Notes: a model not told the origin generated them from the sequence alone. 32,463 nt of DNA from Deltaproteobacteria bacterium (GCA_016219065.1 JACRCK010000263.1:1-32463); one strand, 5' to 3'. Shown: positions 14,841-23,660, numbered from the stretch's first letter. A program made the numbers and translations.

Positions 14841-16910
14841 ATGAGCATGGTTTACGGAAAGGATCTGGAGGTCGTCCAAAGGCTGAAGCCGGAACCGATG
14901 ACCCTCGAGGAAGCGGCGGCCCAGGAAGGGCTGCAGGACGTGGATTATGAGATCTTCGTCCACAAAATGAACATGATCGCCCAAGAGGGAAAGGAAACGA
15001 CCATGAAACTGGGCGCTTCCTCCGGCATGCGTTGGGGGGACGTAGCCTTCGGGATTTATACCGCCCAGGGCGATCTGGCCGTGGTGGCCACGGGCATCTG
15101 GTTTCACGCCGTGCTGGGCCAGTTGCCGGTGAAATATATCGTCAAGCACTGGGTGGACGAACCCTCGGTGGGCGTCCGCGAGGGCGATTCCTTTTTCTTC
15201 AACGATCCCTTTTACGGCGGGGTCCACGGCGCCGACATGGGCTTGTGCGTTCCGGTCTTTCACCAGGAACGGCTGGTCTGTTTCGTGGGGGCCATCGTTC
15301 ATACCGGGGAATGCGGCGGCACCGACCCGGGAGGCGTCTGCATCAACGCCCGGTCCAAATATGACGAAGGGTTGCTGGTCCCGCCGCTGAAGATCGGCGA
15401 AAATTTCGCCCTCAAGGAAGACATCCTGACCATGTTCGCTTCCATGACCCGGGACCCTCGGACCATGATCCTGGATATCAAGGCCCGGCTGGCCGCTTCC
15501 CGCATCGCCCAGCGCCGCATCGTCAAGTTCATCGAACAAAAGGGACGGGCCTTTTTCGTCGGCGCCCTGCGGCGGGTCCTCCGCGTCACCGGCGAGGCCG
15601 CCCGCAAAAAGGTCAGCCGGTTGAATGACGGCGTCTTCCGCCAGCCCCGTTTCATGGATACCGTGGGCCCCGAGGCGGCCCTGGTCAAGCTCGACATCAC
15701 CCTGACCAAGCGGGGCGACCGGATCAAACTGACCTTTGAGGACACCTCCCCCCTGTTTCCGGACAAGCCGATGAATACCTACTTCCAGGGGATCATCGGC
15801 CTGGCCATGGTCTACTTCTGCGGCTGGTTTCTCCACGACCTGCCGGCCAACAACGGCCTGCTGGAAATTCTGGAATGGGAGTTCCCGGAAAACGCCCTGA
15901 TTAACGCCAAAGGAGACGCCCCCACCTCCCTGGCCCCCATGCCTCAGGTCTGTTTCGCCCACGGCATGTTCCTCTGCGGGGCCCGCCTGATCTACCACCT
16001 GGACCCCTTGCGGGCGGTAGCCAGTTGGTTTCAGGGCTTTGCCATCCCTGTCTACGGCGGGATGAATCAATGGGGGGAACCGATTGCCGACATCACTCCG
16101 GAAATCAACGCCACCGGCTGCGGCGCCCGGCCGGACATGGACGGGGTCAGCGGGGCCGGAGCCTTCTTCGCCACCATGAGCGACTGCTCCGATGTGGAGA
16201 CCACGGAATCGGACCGGCCTTTTGTCTACCTGTTCCGCAATTACTTTAAGAATTCTTACGGGCACGGCAAGTTTCGCGGGGGCTCGGGGGTCGGCTTCGG
16301 ATTGATGATGCATCATGTACCCTGGGTGGCCCTGGGAGGCCTCGGGTACGGCAGCAAGTTTCCGGCCACCATGGGCATCTTCGGGGGCTACGCCGTTCCG
16401 CCCGTCTTCCTCCAGACGGTCCATGGCAGCAACGTCAAAGCGCTCCTCCAGGAAGGTGCTTCAGCGCTGCCGGCCACCTTGGATCAGCTCTATGAGGACC
16501 GCAACCCCGAAGAGGGGGCGCGCGGGTTTCATCACATCGCCCTGAACATCCAGCCTTTCCTGAACGGGGATACCTTTTATGTCCCGGTCGGGGGCGGCGC
16601 CGGGTACGGCGACGCCCTGGAACGAGATCCCTCCTCGGTTCTGAAGGATCTGGCCGAGGGTTTGGTGACCCCCTGGGCGGCCCGCAACATTTACCGGATC
16701 GCCTATGACGAACAGACCCTGCGGCTCGATCCGGAAAAAACTGCAGCCCTCCGGAAAGAAGCACGGGCCCAGCGGCTGGCCCAAGCCAAACCTTACGGCG
16801 AATTTGAGGCCGAATGGTTGCAGCTCCGGCCCAAGGGTGCGGTACTCAAATATTACGGAGCCTTCCCTCATCCCAGTCTGGGGCTCCAGGCCGCCGGCCC
16901 CGGAATGTAA
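14841..16910 (+). CDS. Hydantoinase B-type catalytic subunit of ketone carboxylase
   Basis: The 689-residue protein belongs to the HyuB family (GASSGMRWGDVAFGIYTAQG, FFFNDPFYGGVHGADMGL, GECGGTDPGG). H129, D132 and H154 (VHGAD...AIVHTGE) reproduce the H-x2-D-x21-H spacing of the Mn ligands H150/D153/H175 that I recall for the acetone carboxylase large subunit, implying a metal site where carboxylation occurs. The start ATG 14841 follows GGGGGAGG. The repeat-filled spacer before it may separate transcription from the upstream subunits or may be a later insertion into one operon. It is somewhat shorter than acetone carboxylase AcxB (~775 residues). Confidence 0.87.
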   Translation: MSMVYGKDLEVVQRLKPEPMTLEEAAAQEGLQDVDYEIFVHKMNMIAQEGKETTMKLGASSGMRWGDVAFGIYTAQGDLAVVATGIWFHAVLGQLPVKYIVKHWVDEPSVGVREGDSFFFNDPFYGGVHGADMGLCVPVFHQERLVCFVGAIVHTGECGGTDPGGVCINARSKYDEGLLVPPLKIGENFALKEDILTMFASMTRDPRTMILDIKARLAASRIAQRRIVKFIEQKGRAFFVGALRRVLRVTGEAARKKVSRLNDGVFRQPRFMDTVGPEAALVKLDITLTKRGDRIKLTFEDTSPLFPDKPMNTYFQGIIGLAMVYFCGWFLHDLPANNGLLEILEWEFPENALINAKGDAPTSLAPMPQVCFAHGMFLCGARLIYHLDPLRAVASWFQGFAIPVYGGMNQWGEPIADITPEINATGCGARPDMDGVSGAGAFFATMSDCSDVETTESDRPFVYLFRNYFKNSYGHGKFRGGSGVGFGLMMHHVPWVALGGLGYGSKFPATMGIFGGYAVPPVFLQTVHGSNVKALLQEGASALPATLDQLYEDRNPEEGARGFHHIALNIQPFLNGDTFYVPVGGGAGYGDALERDPSSVLKDLAEGLVTPWAARNIYRIAYDEQTLRLDPEKTAALRKEARAQRLAQAKPYGEFEAEWLQLRPKGAVLKYYGAFPHPSLGLQAAGPGM

Positions 16911-16939
16911 CCCGGGAAGATAAAGAGGAGGAACCATAG

Positions 16940-18538
16940 ATGATCGCCGAGGATCCGGTCCGGGAACGAACGATACATCGCACACTCCAACAAAAGGCCC
17001 GCCTATACGGGAATCGGCCCATCTTTTATTACCGGGACATCGTATTCGGTTTCAAGGACCTGGACCGGCAGTCCGATCGGGTGGCCGCCGGACTCCAAGC
17101 CCTGGGCCTCGGGAAAGGGGACAAGGTCGCCATCCTGATGAACAACCGGCCGGAGTTCCTGTTCCTGTGGTTCGGATTGTGCAAGCTGGGGGCCGTCGAG
17201 GTGCCCATCAACACCGCCCACCGGGGGGACTTGTTGACCTACATGCTGGATCAGGCCGACTGCCGGATGGCCGTGGTCGAATCCCCCTACCTGGAGCGTC
17301 TGGGGGCCGTTCTTCCGGACCTGCCCCGGCTGGAAAGGATCGTCGTTTTGAACGATCCGGGAGAACCTCTCCCCATTCTGGAAAAACCAGCCCTTCTTTA
17401 TCAACAGATCACGGACAACGACGGGCGATACCGGGAAGCGGAGGTCTTCTGGTCCGATCCCTTCATCATCATGTTCACCTCCGGGACCACGGGCCCCTCC
17501 AAGGGCTCGCTCATGCCCCATAACTATGCCCTCTACATGGGGGAACTCGTCTCCCGGGCCGCCGAATATGATGAGCGGGACTGCCTCTACAACGCCCTGC
17601 CGCTCTTTCACGGCAATGCCCAGCTCCTCTCCACCATGCCGGCCCTGATGAGCGGGGCCCGCATGGTCCTGGCGGAGCGGTTCTCCGCCGGTCGCTTCTG
17701 GGAAGAGATCAAGCGCTACGGCTGCACCGAATTCAACTACATCGGCGGGATCCTCCCCATTCTGATGAAAGCCGAGCCCCGCCCCGACGACGCCGACAAC
17801 CCTTTGCGGGTCATGCTGGGCGGCGGGGCCCCCATGGATCTTTTCGACCGGATCGAAAAACGGTTCGGGGTGACGCTGATCGAAGGCTACGGCATGAGTG
17901 AAATCGGGCTGCCCCTGATGAACACCCTCAAGGACCGCAAACCGGGAACCTGCGGCCGGGCCTGGTCCGATTACCAGGTCAAACTGGTGGATGACGGAGG
18001 ACGGGAAGTCGGGCCCCAAACCCCCGGTGAGCTGTTGATCCGGCCCGCCCAACCCTATTGCATGCTGCTCGAATATTACCGCCTGCCCGAAAAGACGGTG
18101 GAGGCCTGGGGGGACTTATGGTTCCACACCGGGGATTATCTCTTACGCGACGAGGACGGGTATTTTCATTTTGTGGACCGAAAAAAGGACGCCTTGCGGC
18201 GGCGGGGGGAGAATATTTCCTCCTATGAAGTGGAAAAGGTCATCAATTCCCATCCGGCTGTTCTGGAATCCGCCGCCGTGGCGGCCAAGTCGGAACTGGG
18301 GGAAGATGAGGTCCTGGTTTGCCTGACCTTGAAACCGGGGGGCACCCTCTCGCCCGTCGAATTGATGGACTATTGCCAGGAACGGATGGCCTATTTCATG
18401 ATGCCCCGCTATCTCCGTTTCCTGGAGGCCCTGCCCAAGACGCCTACCCAGCGGGTCCAGAAATACCAGCTCCGCGAAGAAGGGGTCCCTCCGGGCACCT
18501 GGGATCGGGAACAGGCCGGGTATAAGCTGAAGCGCTGA
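16940..18538 (+). CDS. AMP-forming acyl-CoA ligase (3-oxoacid/benzoylacetate-CoA-ligase-like role)
   Basis: The 532-residue adenylate-forming ligase has the A3 P-loop FTSGTTGPSKGS near 179-190, A5 EGYGMSEIG near 315, A7 WFHTGDYL near 395 and the A10 lysine in TQRVQKYQLR near 508. No membrane segment is seen. It starts 29 bases after HyuB behind AAAGAGGAGGAA, so it is almost certainly co-transcribed. In acetophenone degradation a benzoylacetate-CoA ligase is encoded next to the carboxylase; the same position here suggests it activates the 3-oxoacid product. The actual acid is not readable from sequence. Confidence 0.9.
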   Translation: MIAEDPVRERTIHRTLQQKARLYGNRPIFYYRDIVFGFKDLDRQSDRVAAGLQALGLGKGDKVAILMNNRPEFLFLWFGLCKLGAVEVPINTAHRGDLLTYMLDQADCRMAVVESPYLERLGAVLPDLPRLERIVVLNDPGEPLPILEKPALLYQQITDNDGRYREAEVFWSDPFIIMFTSGTTGPSKGSLMPHNYALYMGELVSRAAEYDERDCLYNALPLFHGNAQLLSTMPALMSGARMVLAERFSAGRFWEEIKRYGCTEFNYIGGILPILMKAEPRPDDADNPLRVMLGGGAPMDLFDRIEKRFGVTLIEGYGMSEIGLPLMNTLKDRKPGTCGRAWSDYQVKLVDDGGREVGPQTPGELLIRPAQPYCMLLEYYRLPEKTVEAWGDLWFHTGDYLLRDEDGYFHFVDRKKDALRRRGENISSYEVEKVINSHPAVLESAAVAAKSELGEDEVLVCLTLKPGGTLSPVELMDYCQERMAYFMMPRYLRFLEALPKTPTQRVQKYQLREEGVPPGTWDREQAGYKLKR

Positions 18539-18592
18539 CTATATTCGGAGAACTTATCTCCTCTCATTAAGCAAAGGCATTTCCCAAGGGTT

Positions 18593-18615
18593 CCCTCCCC
18601 CTTGACGGGGGAGGG
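18593..18615. repeat. Perfect 9-bp hairpin, REP-like (family D), copy 1
   Basis: CCCTCCCCC (18593-18601) and GGGGGAGGG (18607-18615) flank TTGAC, followed by TTAGGGAGGGGGTGAAG. There is no T tract, so it is better read as a dispersed element than as a terminator. Confidence 0.6.
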
Positions 18616-18735
18616 TTAGGGAGGGGGTGAAGCCGGATATATCGAAGATCCGGGAGTTCACCCACCCCCCCAGCCGTTCGGCTGAGCCTTTCGACAAGCT
18701 CAAGGCCCCGAGCTTGCCGAGGGGCTCACGCCGAA

Positions 18736-18763
18736 GCCCCCTCCCGTCAAGGGCGGGGGAGCC
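18736..18763. repeat. Family D repeat, inverted partner copy
   Basis: CCCCCTCCCGTCAAGGGCGG and the following GGGA mirror the copy at 18593. The spacer 18539-18798 also carries small hairpins such as GCCGTTCGGC and the sequence CTTTCGACAAGCTCAAGG, and no gene is visible in it. Confidence 0.55.
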
Positions 18764-18798
18764 CTTAAGGATAATTCCCCGCGTTCAAGAGGATTTTC

Positions 18799-19233
18799 AT
18801 GGAACCCGAAACATCCGCCGACCTCCCGCCCATGCTGCCGGGGATCTTTACTCCGCCGCCTTATGACCGGAACCCGCCCCGCCTGCTGGGCGGGTATTGT
18901 CCGGGCTGCCGGAAATATCTTTTCCCCGCTCCCCGGTATTGTCCGGCCTGCCTGGAACCGACGGAGAAAACCAATCTCGGTTCGGAGGGGACCCTGTACA
19001 GCTTCACCGTCGTCCGCACCAAACCGCCCCTGGGGCTCCCCCAACCCTACAGCGTCGGCTATGTGGATTTACCGGGGAGCGGCTTGCGGGTCTTCAGCCT
19101 GCTGGACCCGGAGGCCATCGACCGGCTCCGGATAGGCCGACCGCTGCGGCTGGCCGCCGGATTTTTAGGCCACGACGGGCGGGGTTCGTCCCGCTGGCGG
19201 CCCTACTTCACCCCCTTGAAAAATCAACTTTGA
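18799..19233 (+). CDS. DUF35 zinc-ribbon/OB-fold protein, thiolase partner
   Basis: The 144-residue protein has a rubredoxin-like zinc ribbon (CPGC about residues 34-37, CPAC about 48-51) followed by an OB-fold (GTLYSFTVVRT, YSVGYVDLPGSGLRVFSLL). DUF35 proteins bind acyl-CoA and form obligate complexes with the thiolase-like enzyme encoded next door, for example BbsA with BbsB in anaerobic toluene degradation. The ATG at 18799 follows AGAGGA, and the thiolase starts 10 bases downstream. It is probably a structural, CoA-binding subunit of that thiolase. Confidence 0.88.
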   Translation: MEPETSADLPPMLPGIFTPPPYDRNPPRLLGGYCPGCRKYLFPAPRYCPACLEPTEKTNLGSEGTLYSFTVVRTKPPLGLPQPYSVGYVDLPGSGLRVFSLLDPEAIDRLRIGRPLRLAAGFLGHDGRGSSRWRPYFTPLKNQL

Positions 19234-19243
19234 GGAGTCGTTT

Positions 19244-20389
19244 ATGGCTTCGGCCGCCGTTATCGGGGTAGGAATCACCCCTTTTGGAAAATATCAGGAA
19301 CAGACCCTCGTGGAAATGGCCGTGCAAGCCGCCTATGAGGCCTTGAAAGACTCCGGTCTTCGGCCGGGGCAGATCGAAGGCGGCTTTTTCGCCAATGCCC
19401 TGGCCAACCGGCTGTTCGGCGACGGGACCATCGGCCAGAATGTCTTCTGGGAGATCGGCCTCAATAAAATCCCGGTAGTCAACCTGGAAAACGCCTGCAC
19501 CTCCGGATCCACCGCCTTTTACCTGGCCTACAACGCCGTGGCCGCCGGCCAAGCCGAGGCGGTCATCGTCGCCGGAGCGGAAAAGATGTGGGTGCCCGAT
19601 TTCGGTTTGATCAATTCCGGGGAATCCGAGCTCGAAACCCAGTTGGGCCTGGTGGCCCCGGCCAGCTTTGCCCTCCGGGCCGTTCGCCACATGCTGGAAT
19701 ACGGCACCACCATTGAACAACTGGCCCGGGTGGCGGTTAAAAATCGTTCCCACGCCCAAAAAAATCCGCGGGCCTTTTTTCAAAAGCCGATCACCCTGGA
19801 AGAAGTCCTGGCCGCGCCGCTGATCGTCGATCCCCTGACCCGCCTCCAGTGCTGCCCCATTGCCGACGGGGCCGCGGCCCTCATCCTGGCCTCCCCGGCC
19901 CTGGCCGAAAAAATCGGCCGGGCCGTTCCGGTCCGGGCGGCCGTCCTGTGCACCGGTAGCTATGAAAATCCCCAGGATCTGGCCCGTTGGGAAACGGATT
20001 ACCGCGGCTGCCGGCTGGCCTATGAGCAAGCGGGGATCGGCCCGGAGGACCTGGACCTGGTGGAATGCCACGATGCCTTTACCATCGCCGAGATCCTCCA
20101 CTATGAAGCCCTGGGATTGTGTCCGCCAGGGGAAGGCGGCCGCCTGGTTTCCGAGGGGGCAACCGAACTGGGAGGACGGATCCCGGTGAACGTCTCCGGC
20201 GGGCTTTTAAGCCGGGGCCACCCGGTCGCCGCCACCGGGGTAGCCCAGATCGTCGAGATCGTCACCCAGCTTCGCCGGGAGGCGGGTCCCCGTCAGGTGC
20301 CCGGGGCCCGCATCGGATTGGCTCATTGCATGGGCGGCGACAAGGCCGGGGACACCAAATCCTTCACGGCGGTCGTTCTCGGCGGTTAG
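19244..20389 (+). CDS. Thiolase-family acetyl-CoA acyltransferase (SCP2/BbsB-type)
   Basis: The 381-residue protein has catalytic Cys C85 in ENACTSGS, H276 in CHDAFTIAE and H326 in LLSRGHPVAATG, the set of SCP2-type thiolases. The Cys-to-His exchange in the HDAF box separates it from classical FadA thiolases. Paired with a DUF35 subunit, it matches heteromeric thiolases such as BbsAB, which cleaves benzoylsuccinyl-CoA to benzoyl-CoA and succinyl-CoA. In this operon the likely reaction is thiolysis of the 3-oxoacyl-CoA made by the ligase, yielding acetyl-CoA and a shorter or aromatic acyl-CoA. A GAGGA site precedes ATG 19244. A lipid-transfer-like non-enzymatic role is less likely given the intact active site. 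Confidence 0.88.
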   Translation: MASAAVIGVGITPFGKYQEQTLVEMAVQAAYEALKDSGLRPGQIEGGFFANALANRLFGDGTIGQNVFWEIGLNKIPVVNLENACTSGSTAFYLAYNAVAAGQAEAVIVAGAEKMWVPDFGLINSGESELETQLGLVAPASFALRAVRHMLEYGTTIEQLARVAVKNRSHAQKNPRAFFQKPITLEEVLAAPLIVDPLTRLQCCPIADGAAALILASPALAEKIGRAVPVRAAVLCTGSYENPQDLARWETDYRGCRLAYEQAGIGPEDLDLVECHDAFTIAEILHYEALGLCPPGEGGRLVSEGATELGGRIPVNVSGGLLSRGHPVAATGVAQIVEIVTQLRREAGPRQVPGARIGLAHCMGGDKAGDTKSFTAVVLGG

Positions 20390-20399
20390 GGGCTTGGCC

Positions 20400-20864
20400 A
20401 TGCCCGTGGGGCTCCATCACGTTTCGATCTTTACCGTCGATGTCCAGCGGTCCCTGCGCCTTTTCCGGGATATCCTGGGGCTGAAACTGCTGTGGCAGGC
20501 CCCGGTGGGGGGACGCAAGCTGGCCGCCCTGATGGGTCTTCCCGAAGTGGAAGCCGAGTTGTTCTATCTCCAAAACGAAGCCGGGGGTCCGGCCCTGGAG
20601 CTGATCCGCTTGATCCGTCCCGAACGGAGCGAAATTCCTCCTCTCCTCGGCAGCCGGGGTTCGGTTACTTTGAGCCTGCAGGTTAAAGAGATCGAAAGCC
20701 TGCATCGACGCCTGCAGGAAGAGGGCTGGACTCCCCATTCGTCTTGCCTGCAGCTTTTCACCCCCCAGGGGCAGGCGGTAAAACTCTTTTCCCTCCGCAC
20801 CGAAGAAGGACTGTCCCTGGAATTCATCGAGGAACTGGAACCGGCCGCTCCCTCCGTGCTTTGA
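20400..20864 (+). CDS. VOC/glyoxalase-fold protein, methylmalonyl-CoA-epimerase-like
   Basis: The 154-residue protein has the vicinal-oxygen-chelate layout: LHHVSIFTVDVQRSLRLFRD with a metal-ligand His near residue 6, an ALELIRLI strand, and the C-terminal LSLEFIEEL with a ligand Glu. The size suits methylmalonyl-CoA epimerase or a related CoA-ester isomerase. I chose ATG 20400 over TTG 20394. It begins 10 bases after the thiolase stop and is probably the last gene of the operon. Whether it acts on propionyl-CoA-derived or other intermediates is unknown. Confidence 0.75.
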   Translation: MPVGLHHVSIFTVDVQRSLRLFRDILGLKLLWQAPVGGRKLAALMGLPEVEAELFYLQNEAGGPALELIRLIRPERSEIPPLLGSRGSVTLSLQVKEIESLHRRLQEEGWTPHSSCLQLFTPQGQAVKLFSLRTEEGLSLEFIEELEPAAPSVL

Positions 20865-20889
20865 CCCGAGACGACCCGGCCCGGGTCAA
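20861..20889 (+). terminator. Hairpin at operon end (weak terminator candidate)
   Basis: TTGACCCG (20861-20868) can pair with CGGGTCAA (20882-20889); inside, GACCCGG/CCGGGTC (20873-20887) is an alternative near-perfect palindrome. There is no T tract, so intrinsic termination is uncertain. The rest of 20890-21039 shows no gene. Confidence 0.3.
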
Positions 20890-21039
20890 CCCCTTATCAT
20901 TCCCCCCCAAGTCGCAGCGGCTCCCTTTTTTTCTTTTCCATTGGAGCGGGCTGCACTATATTCAATTGGCCGGAATAAATGCCAGGGCCTTTGGTGTAGG
21001 GGCGACCGGGATGAATTCAACGAGGCCGGGTAAAGGCAG

Positions 21040-21351
21040 ATGATTCTATTGTTTATTATATTACTGCCGCTTTTTCTGCTGGTCCTCTGGGGATTTTTTC
21101 GTTTCCAGCCCCGGGGCGCCGGCCGAAGTAAACTCATGGTCTACAACGGTCTGAGCATTCTGACCGCCGTCCTGCTGAGCGGCGGGTACGCCTGGCATCT
21201 TTACCGGGCCATGGCCCCGACTTCGGATTTCGCCTGGTGGCCGGTTATCGCCCCGATTTTCGCCCTGGGGATCAGTACCGGCCTGCTGATCCTGGCCGGC
21301 CTGCTTCGGTTGGTATTTTTTCCTCGCAGTTATTACCGCAACTCTCTATAA
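21040..21351 (+). CDS. Small three-helix membrane protein, unknown function
   Basis: The 103-residue protein has three predicted membrane segments (ILLFIILLPLFLLVLWGFF, LSILTAVLLSGGYAWHLY, APIFALGISTGLLILAGLL) separated by short basic loops. The ATG at 21040 follows AAAGGCAG, a fair ribosome binding site. It is followed 45 bases later by the P1 peptidase. I do not recognise a family. The regular helix pattern and + strand placement favour a real gene. Confidence 0.65.
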   Translation: MILLFIILLPLFLLVLWGFFRFQPRGAGRSKLMVYNGLSILTAVLLSGGYAWHLYRAMAPTSDFAWWPVIAPIFALGISTGLLILAGLLRLVFFPRSYYRNSL

Positions 21352-21396
21352 TCCGGCCCGAACTTTTTTTACAGGTTCTGAAGGGACTTGCCATCT

Positions 21397-22416
21397 ATGA
21401 GTGACCCTGGCGTGTCTAAATTCGGACCCCATAATGCCTTGACGGACGTGGCCGGAATTTCAGTCGGCCATTACACCTCCTGGGAAGCCGCCAGCGGGGT
21501 TACGGTAATCCTGGCGCCGGAAGGGGCCGTGGGCGGGGTGGACGTGCGGGGCTCGGCCCCCGGGACCCGGGAAACCGACCTGCTGGACCCCGTGAACCTG
21601 GTCGAAAAGGTCCAGGCCGTGGTGCTGACCGGCGGGTCGGTGTACGGTTTGGCCGCGGCCGACGGCGTAGTGCAGTGGTTGGCCCAAAAGGGCTGCGGGT
21701 TTCCCCTGGAAAATGGACAGGTGGCCCCCATCGTGCCGGCGGCCGCTTTATTCGATCTGGGCCGCGGGAATAGCTTCGTCCCGCCCAGCGGACCGGAATG
21801 GGGGCAAAGGGCCTGTGCGGCAGCCGATGCGGGGCCGGTACCAATCGGGTCCGTCGGGGCCGGCACCGGGGCCCTGGCCGGGGGGATCAAGGGGGGACTG
21901 GGAACGGCCAGTGAACGGTTGGAAAATGGTCTGATAACGGCCGCTATCGTGGCGGTCAATTCCCTGGGAACGGTGGTCAATCCCCGAACGGGTCGCCCCT
22001 GGGAGATCGGCCTGGAAATGGACCGGGAATTCGGCGCCCAGGGCCTGCGGGCCGTCAGGTTGCCCGAGGAAGGACCTTCGGCCCCCCCCTCCAACACCAC
22101 CATCGGGGTGGTGGCCACCGACGCCCGGCTGAACAAGGCCCAGGCCCAAAAGATCGCCCAGATGGCCCACGACGGGCTGGCCCGGGCCATCCGCCCGGCC
22201 CACACCATGTTCGACGGGGACACGATTTTTTGCCTGGCTACGGGCCGGAAGCCCCTGCCGGAAACCAAGGGCTTTTTCTCCGCCCCCCAGGCCCAAGCCC
22301 TCAATGAACTGGGCCGGGCCGCCGCCGACTGCCTGACCCGGGCCATTATCCGGGCCGTGCTGGAGGCCGACAGCCTGAGAAAGATGAGGGCCTTCCGGGA
22401 TCTACCGACGAGATAA
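21397..22416 (+). CDS. P1/S58-family Ntn-hydrolase (DmpA/NylC-like)
   Basis: The 339-residue protein has the P1 family hallmarks: LTDVAGISVGHYT near the N-terminus, VLTGGSVYGLAAADGV, GSVGAGTGALAGGIKGGLG, VVNPRTG, and PPSNTTIGVVATDARLNKAQ. The family self-cleaves before a Thr/Ser that becomes the nucleophile; the N-T in SNTTIGVV (around residue 234) is the expected site, as in the nylon-oligomer hydrolase NylC and aminopeptidase DmpA. I chose ATG 21397 over TTG 21388. The substrate here is unknown; an amide or peptide is likely, and no link to ketone catabolism is obvious. Confidence 0.88.
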   Translation: MSDPGVSKFGPHNALTDVAGISVGHYTSWEAASGVTVILAPEGAVGGVDVRGSAPGTRETDLLDPVNLVEKVQAVVLTGGSVYGLAAADGVVQWLAQKGCGFPLENGQVAPIVPAAALFDLGRGNSFVPPSGPEWGQRACAAADAGPVPIGSVGAGTGALAGGIKGGLGTASERLENGLITAAIVAVNSLGTVVNPRTGRPWEIGLEMDREFGAQGLRAVRLPEEGPSAPPSNTTIGVVATDARLNKAQAQKIAQMAHDGLARAIRPAHTMFDGDTIFCLATGRKPLPETKGFFSAPQAQALNELGRAAADCLTRAIIRAVLEADSLRKMRAFRDLPTR

Positions 22417-22541
22417 ATCTGCCGTTGCTGGTTGCTGGTTAAAAGCCTCAGCAAGGGATCAAATCATCCCGTTAACAATTAATAATTAACAATTGATTAT
22501 TGATTATTAAAATTATTTGTTTAAATAGAAGCATTATTTAC
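22417..22541. other. AT-rich spacer upstream of the diguanylate cyclase
   Basis: This stretch contains direct repeats (GTTGCTGGTTGCTGGTT and TTGATTATTGATTATTAAAA) and TTAACAATTAATAATTAACA. It stands out from the GC-rich surroundings and likely contains the promoter of the next gene, but no clear -35/-10 pair can be fixed. Confidence 0.5.
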
Positions 22542-23660
22542 ATGTCCACTAATTCCTCCCCATCTTTTTTCACCCGCCTGGGTCTCTACCCTCGGGACAG
22601 TAAAGAGCAGACCGTGCGTCTCCGCCGTTTTTTCATGGCCGCCGGAACGTACGCCCTGACCTTTATTCTGGCTTTCCTGCAAAGCGGGCTGGGCATCATG
22701 GAGGCGCGGCCCTTATATTTTCTTTTACTGGTCGTAGCGGTCGTCCAGACCGGCTACTACCTGCTCTTCCGCACCGGAGCGAACCTGCGTTTCCGCGATC
22801 CCAGCCTGACCGCTCCCCAGATGTACACGGCCGCCCTGGCTTTGATGTACTGTCTCTATTTTGCCGGCCAGGGCCGCGGTGTCTATCTGATCATGTATTT
22901 GATCGTCTTTTTGTTCGGCGTCTTCCGTTTCGACACGAAACAGTTTTTACAGGTAACGGTCTTCAGCCTGGTGACCTATGGGCTGGTCATCTACCTCCTG
23001 GTAACCTTCAAGCCCGATACGCTCAACCTCAAGGTCGAACTGCTCCAATGGATAGCCCTGGCCGTATTATTGCCCTGTTTCTCCTTCATCGGCGGGTACA
23101 TCAGTTCTCTGCGGAATAATTTACGCAAAAGCCACACCGCACTGCAAGAGGCCCTGACCAAGATCCAGGAGATGGCCATCCGGGACGATCTGACCGGTCT
23201 GTTTAATCGCCGGCACCTGATGAACCTGCTGGATTATGAAAAGAAGCGGACCGACCGCGTCGGACGATTGTTTTGTCTGGCCATGCTGGATATCGATCAC
23301 TTTAAAAGGGTGAACGATACCCTGGGGCATCAAGCCGGGGATCAGGTGCTCCAGGTCGTGGCCCGGGTAATCGCGAGCTCCCTGCGGGCCACCGACTTTT
23401 GCGGGCGTTTCGGCGGGGAAGAGTTTATGCTGGTGCTGATTGAAACCACCGGACCGGGGGCTGAAGAACTGGCTGAACGCCTGCGCGGTCTGGTGGAAGC
23501 GACCACCTTCCCCGACCTGAGTCCGGACTTGAATATTACCGTTTCCATCGGGATAACCGTTTATCAATTGAACGAGGATTTATCCCGGACGATATTCCGG
23601 GCCGACGAGGCCCTGTACCAGGCCAAGGCTGTCGGCCGCAATGCCGTGCGACTTGCCTGA
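22542..23660 (+). CDS. Membrane diguanylate cyclase (GGDEF)
   Basis: The 372-residue protein has about six membrane segments in residues 25-195 (an unassigned MASE-like sensor), a short coiled linker, then a GGDEF domain from about residue 215. The active motif is GGEEF (291-295), a functional GGDEF variant, and RATD (282-285) five residues before it is a correctly spaced inhibitory I-site. DDLTGLFNRRHL and DIDHFKRVNDTLGH are also intact. It should make cyclic-di-GMP from GTP and be feedback-inhibited. I chose ATG 22542; the frame extends upstream to 22500 through AT-rich spacer. No regulatory partner is adjacent. Confidence 0.92.
   Translation: MSTNSSPSFFTRLGLYPRDSKEQTVRLRRFFMAAGTYALTFILAFLQSGLGIMEARPLYFLLLVVAVVQTGYYLLFRTGANLRFRDPSLTAPQMYTAALALMYCLYFAGQGRGVYLIMYLIVFLFGVFRFDTKQFLQVTVFSLVTYGLVIYLLVTFKPDTLNLKVELLQWIALAVLLPCFSFIGGYISSLRNNLRKSHTALQEALTKIQEMAIRDDLTGLFNRRHLMNLLDYEKKRTDRVGRLFCLAMLDIDHFKRVNDTLGHQAGDQVLQVVARVIASSLRATDFCGRFGGEEFMLVLIETTGPGAEELAERLRGLVEATTFPDLSPDLNITVSIGITVYQLNEDLSRTIFRADEALYQAKAVGRNAVRLA

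Noticed and set aside
14676-16424. Long minus-strand frame (582 codons)
   Set aside because: Shadow of the HyuB gene; its C-terminus translates the intergenic repeats.
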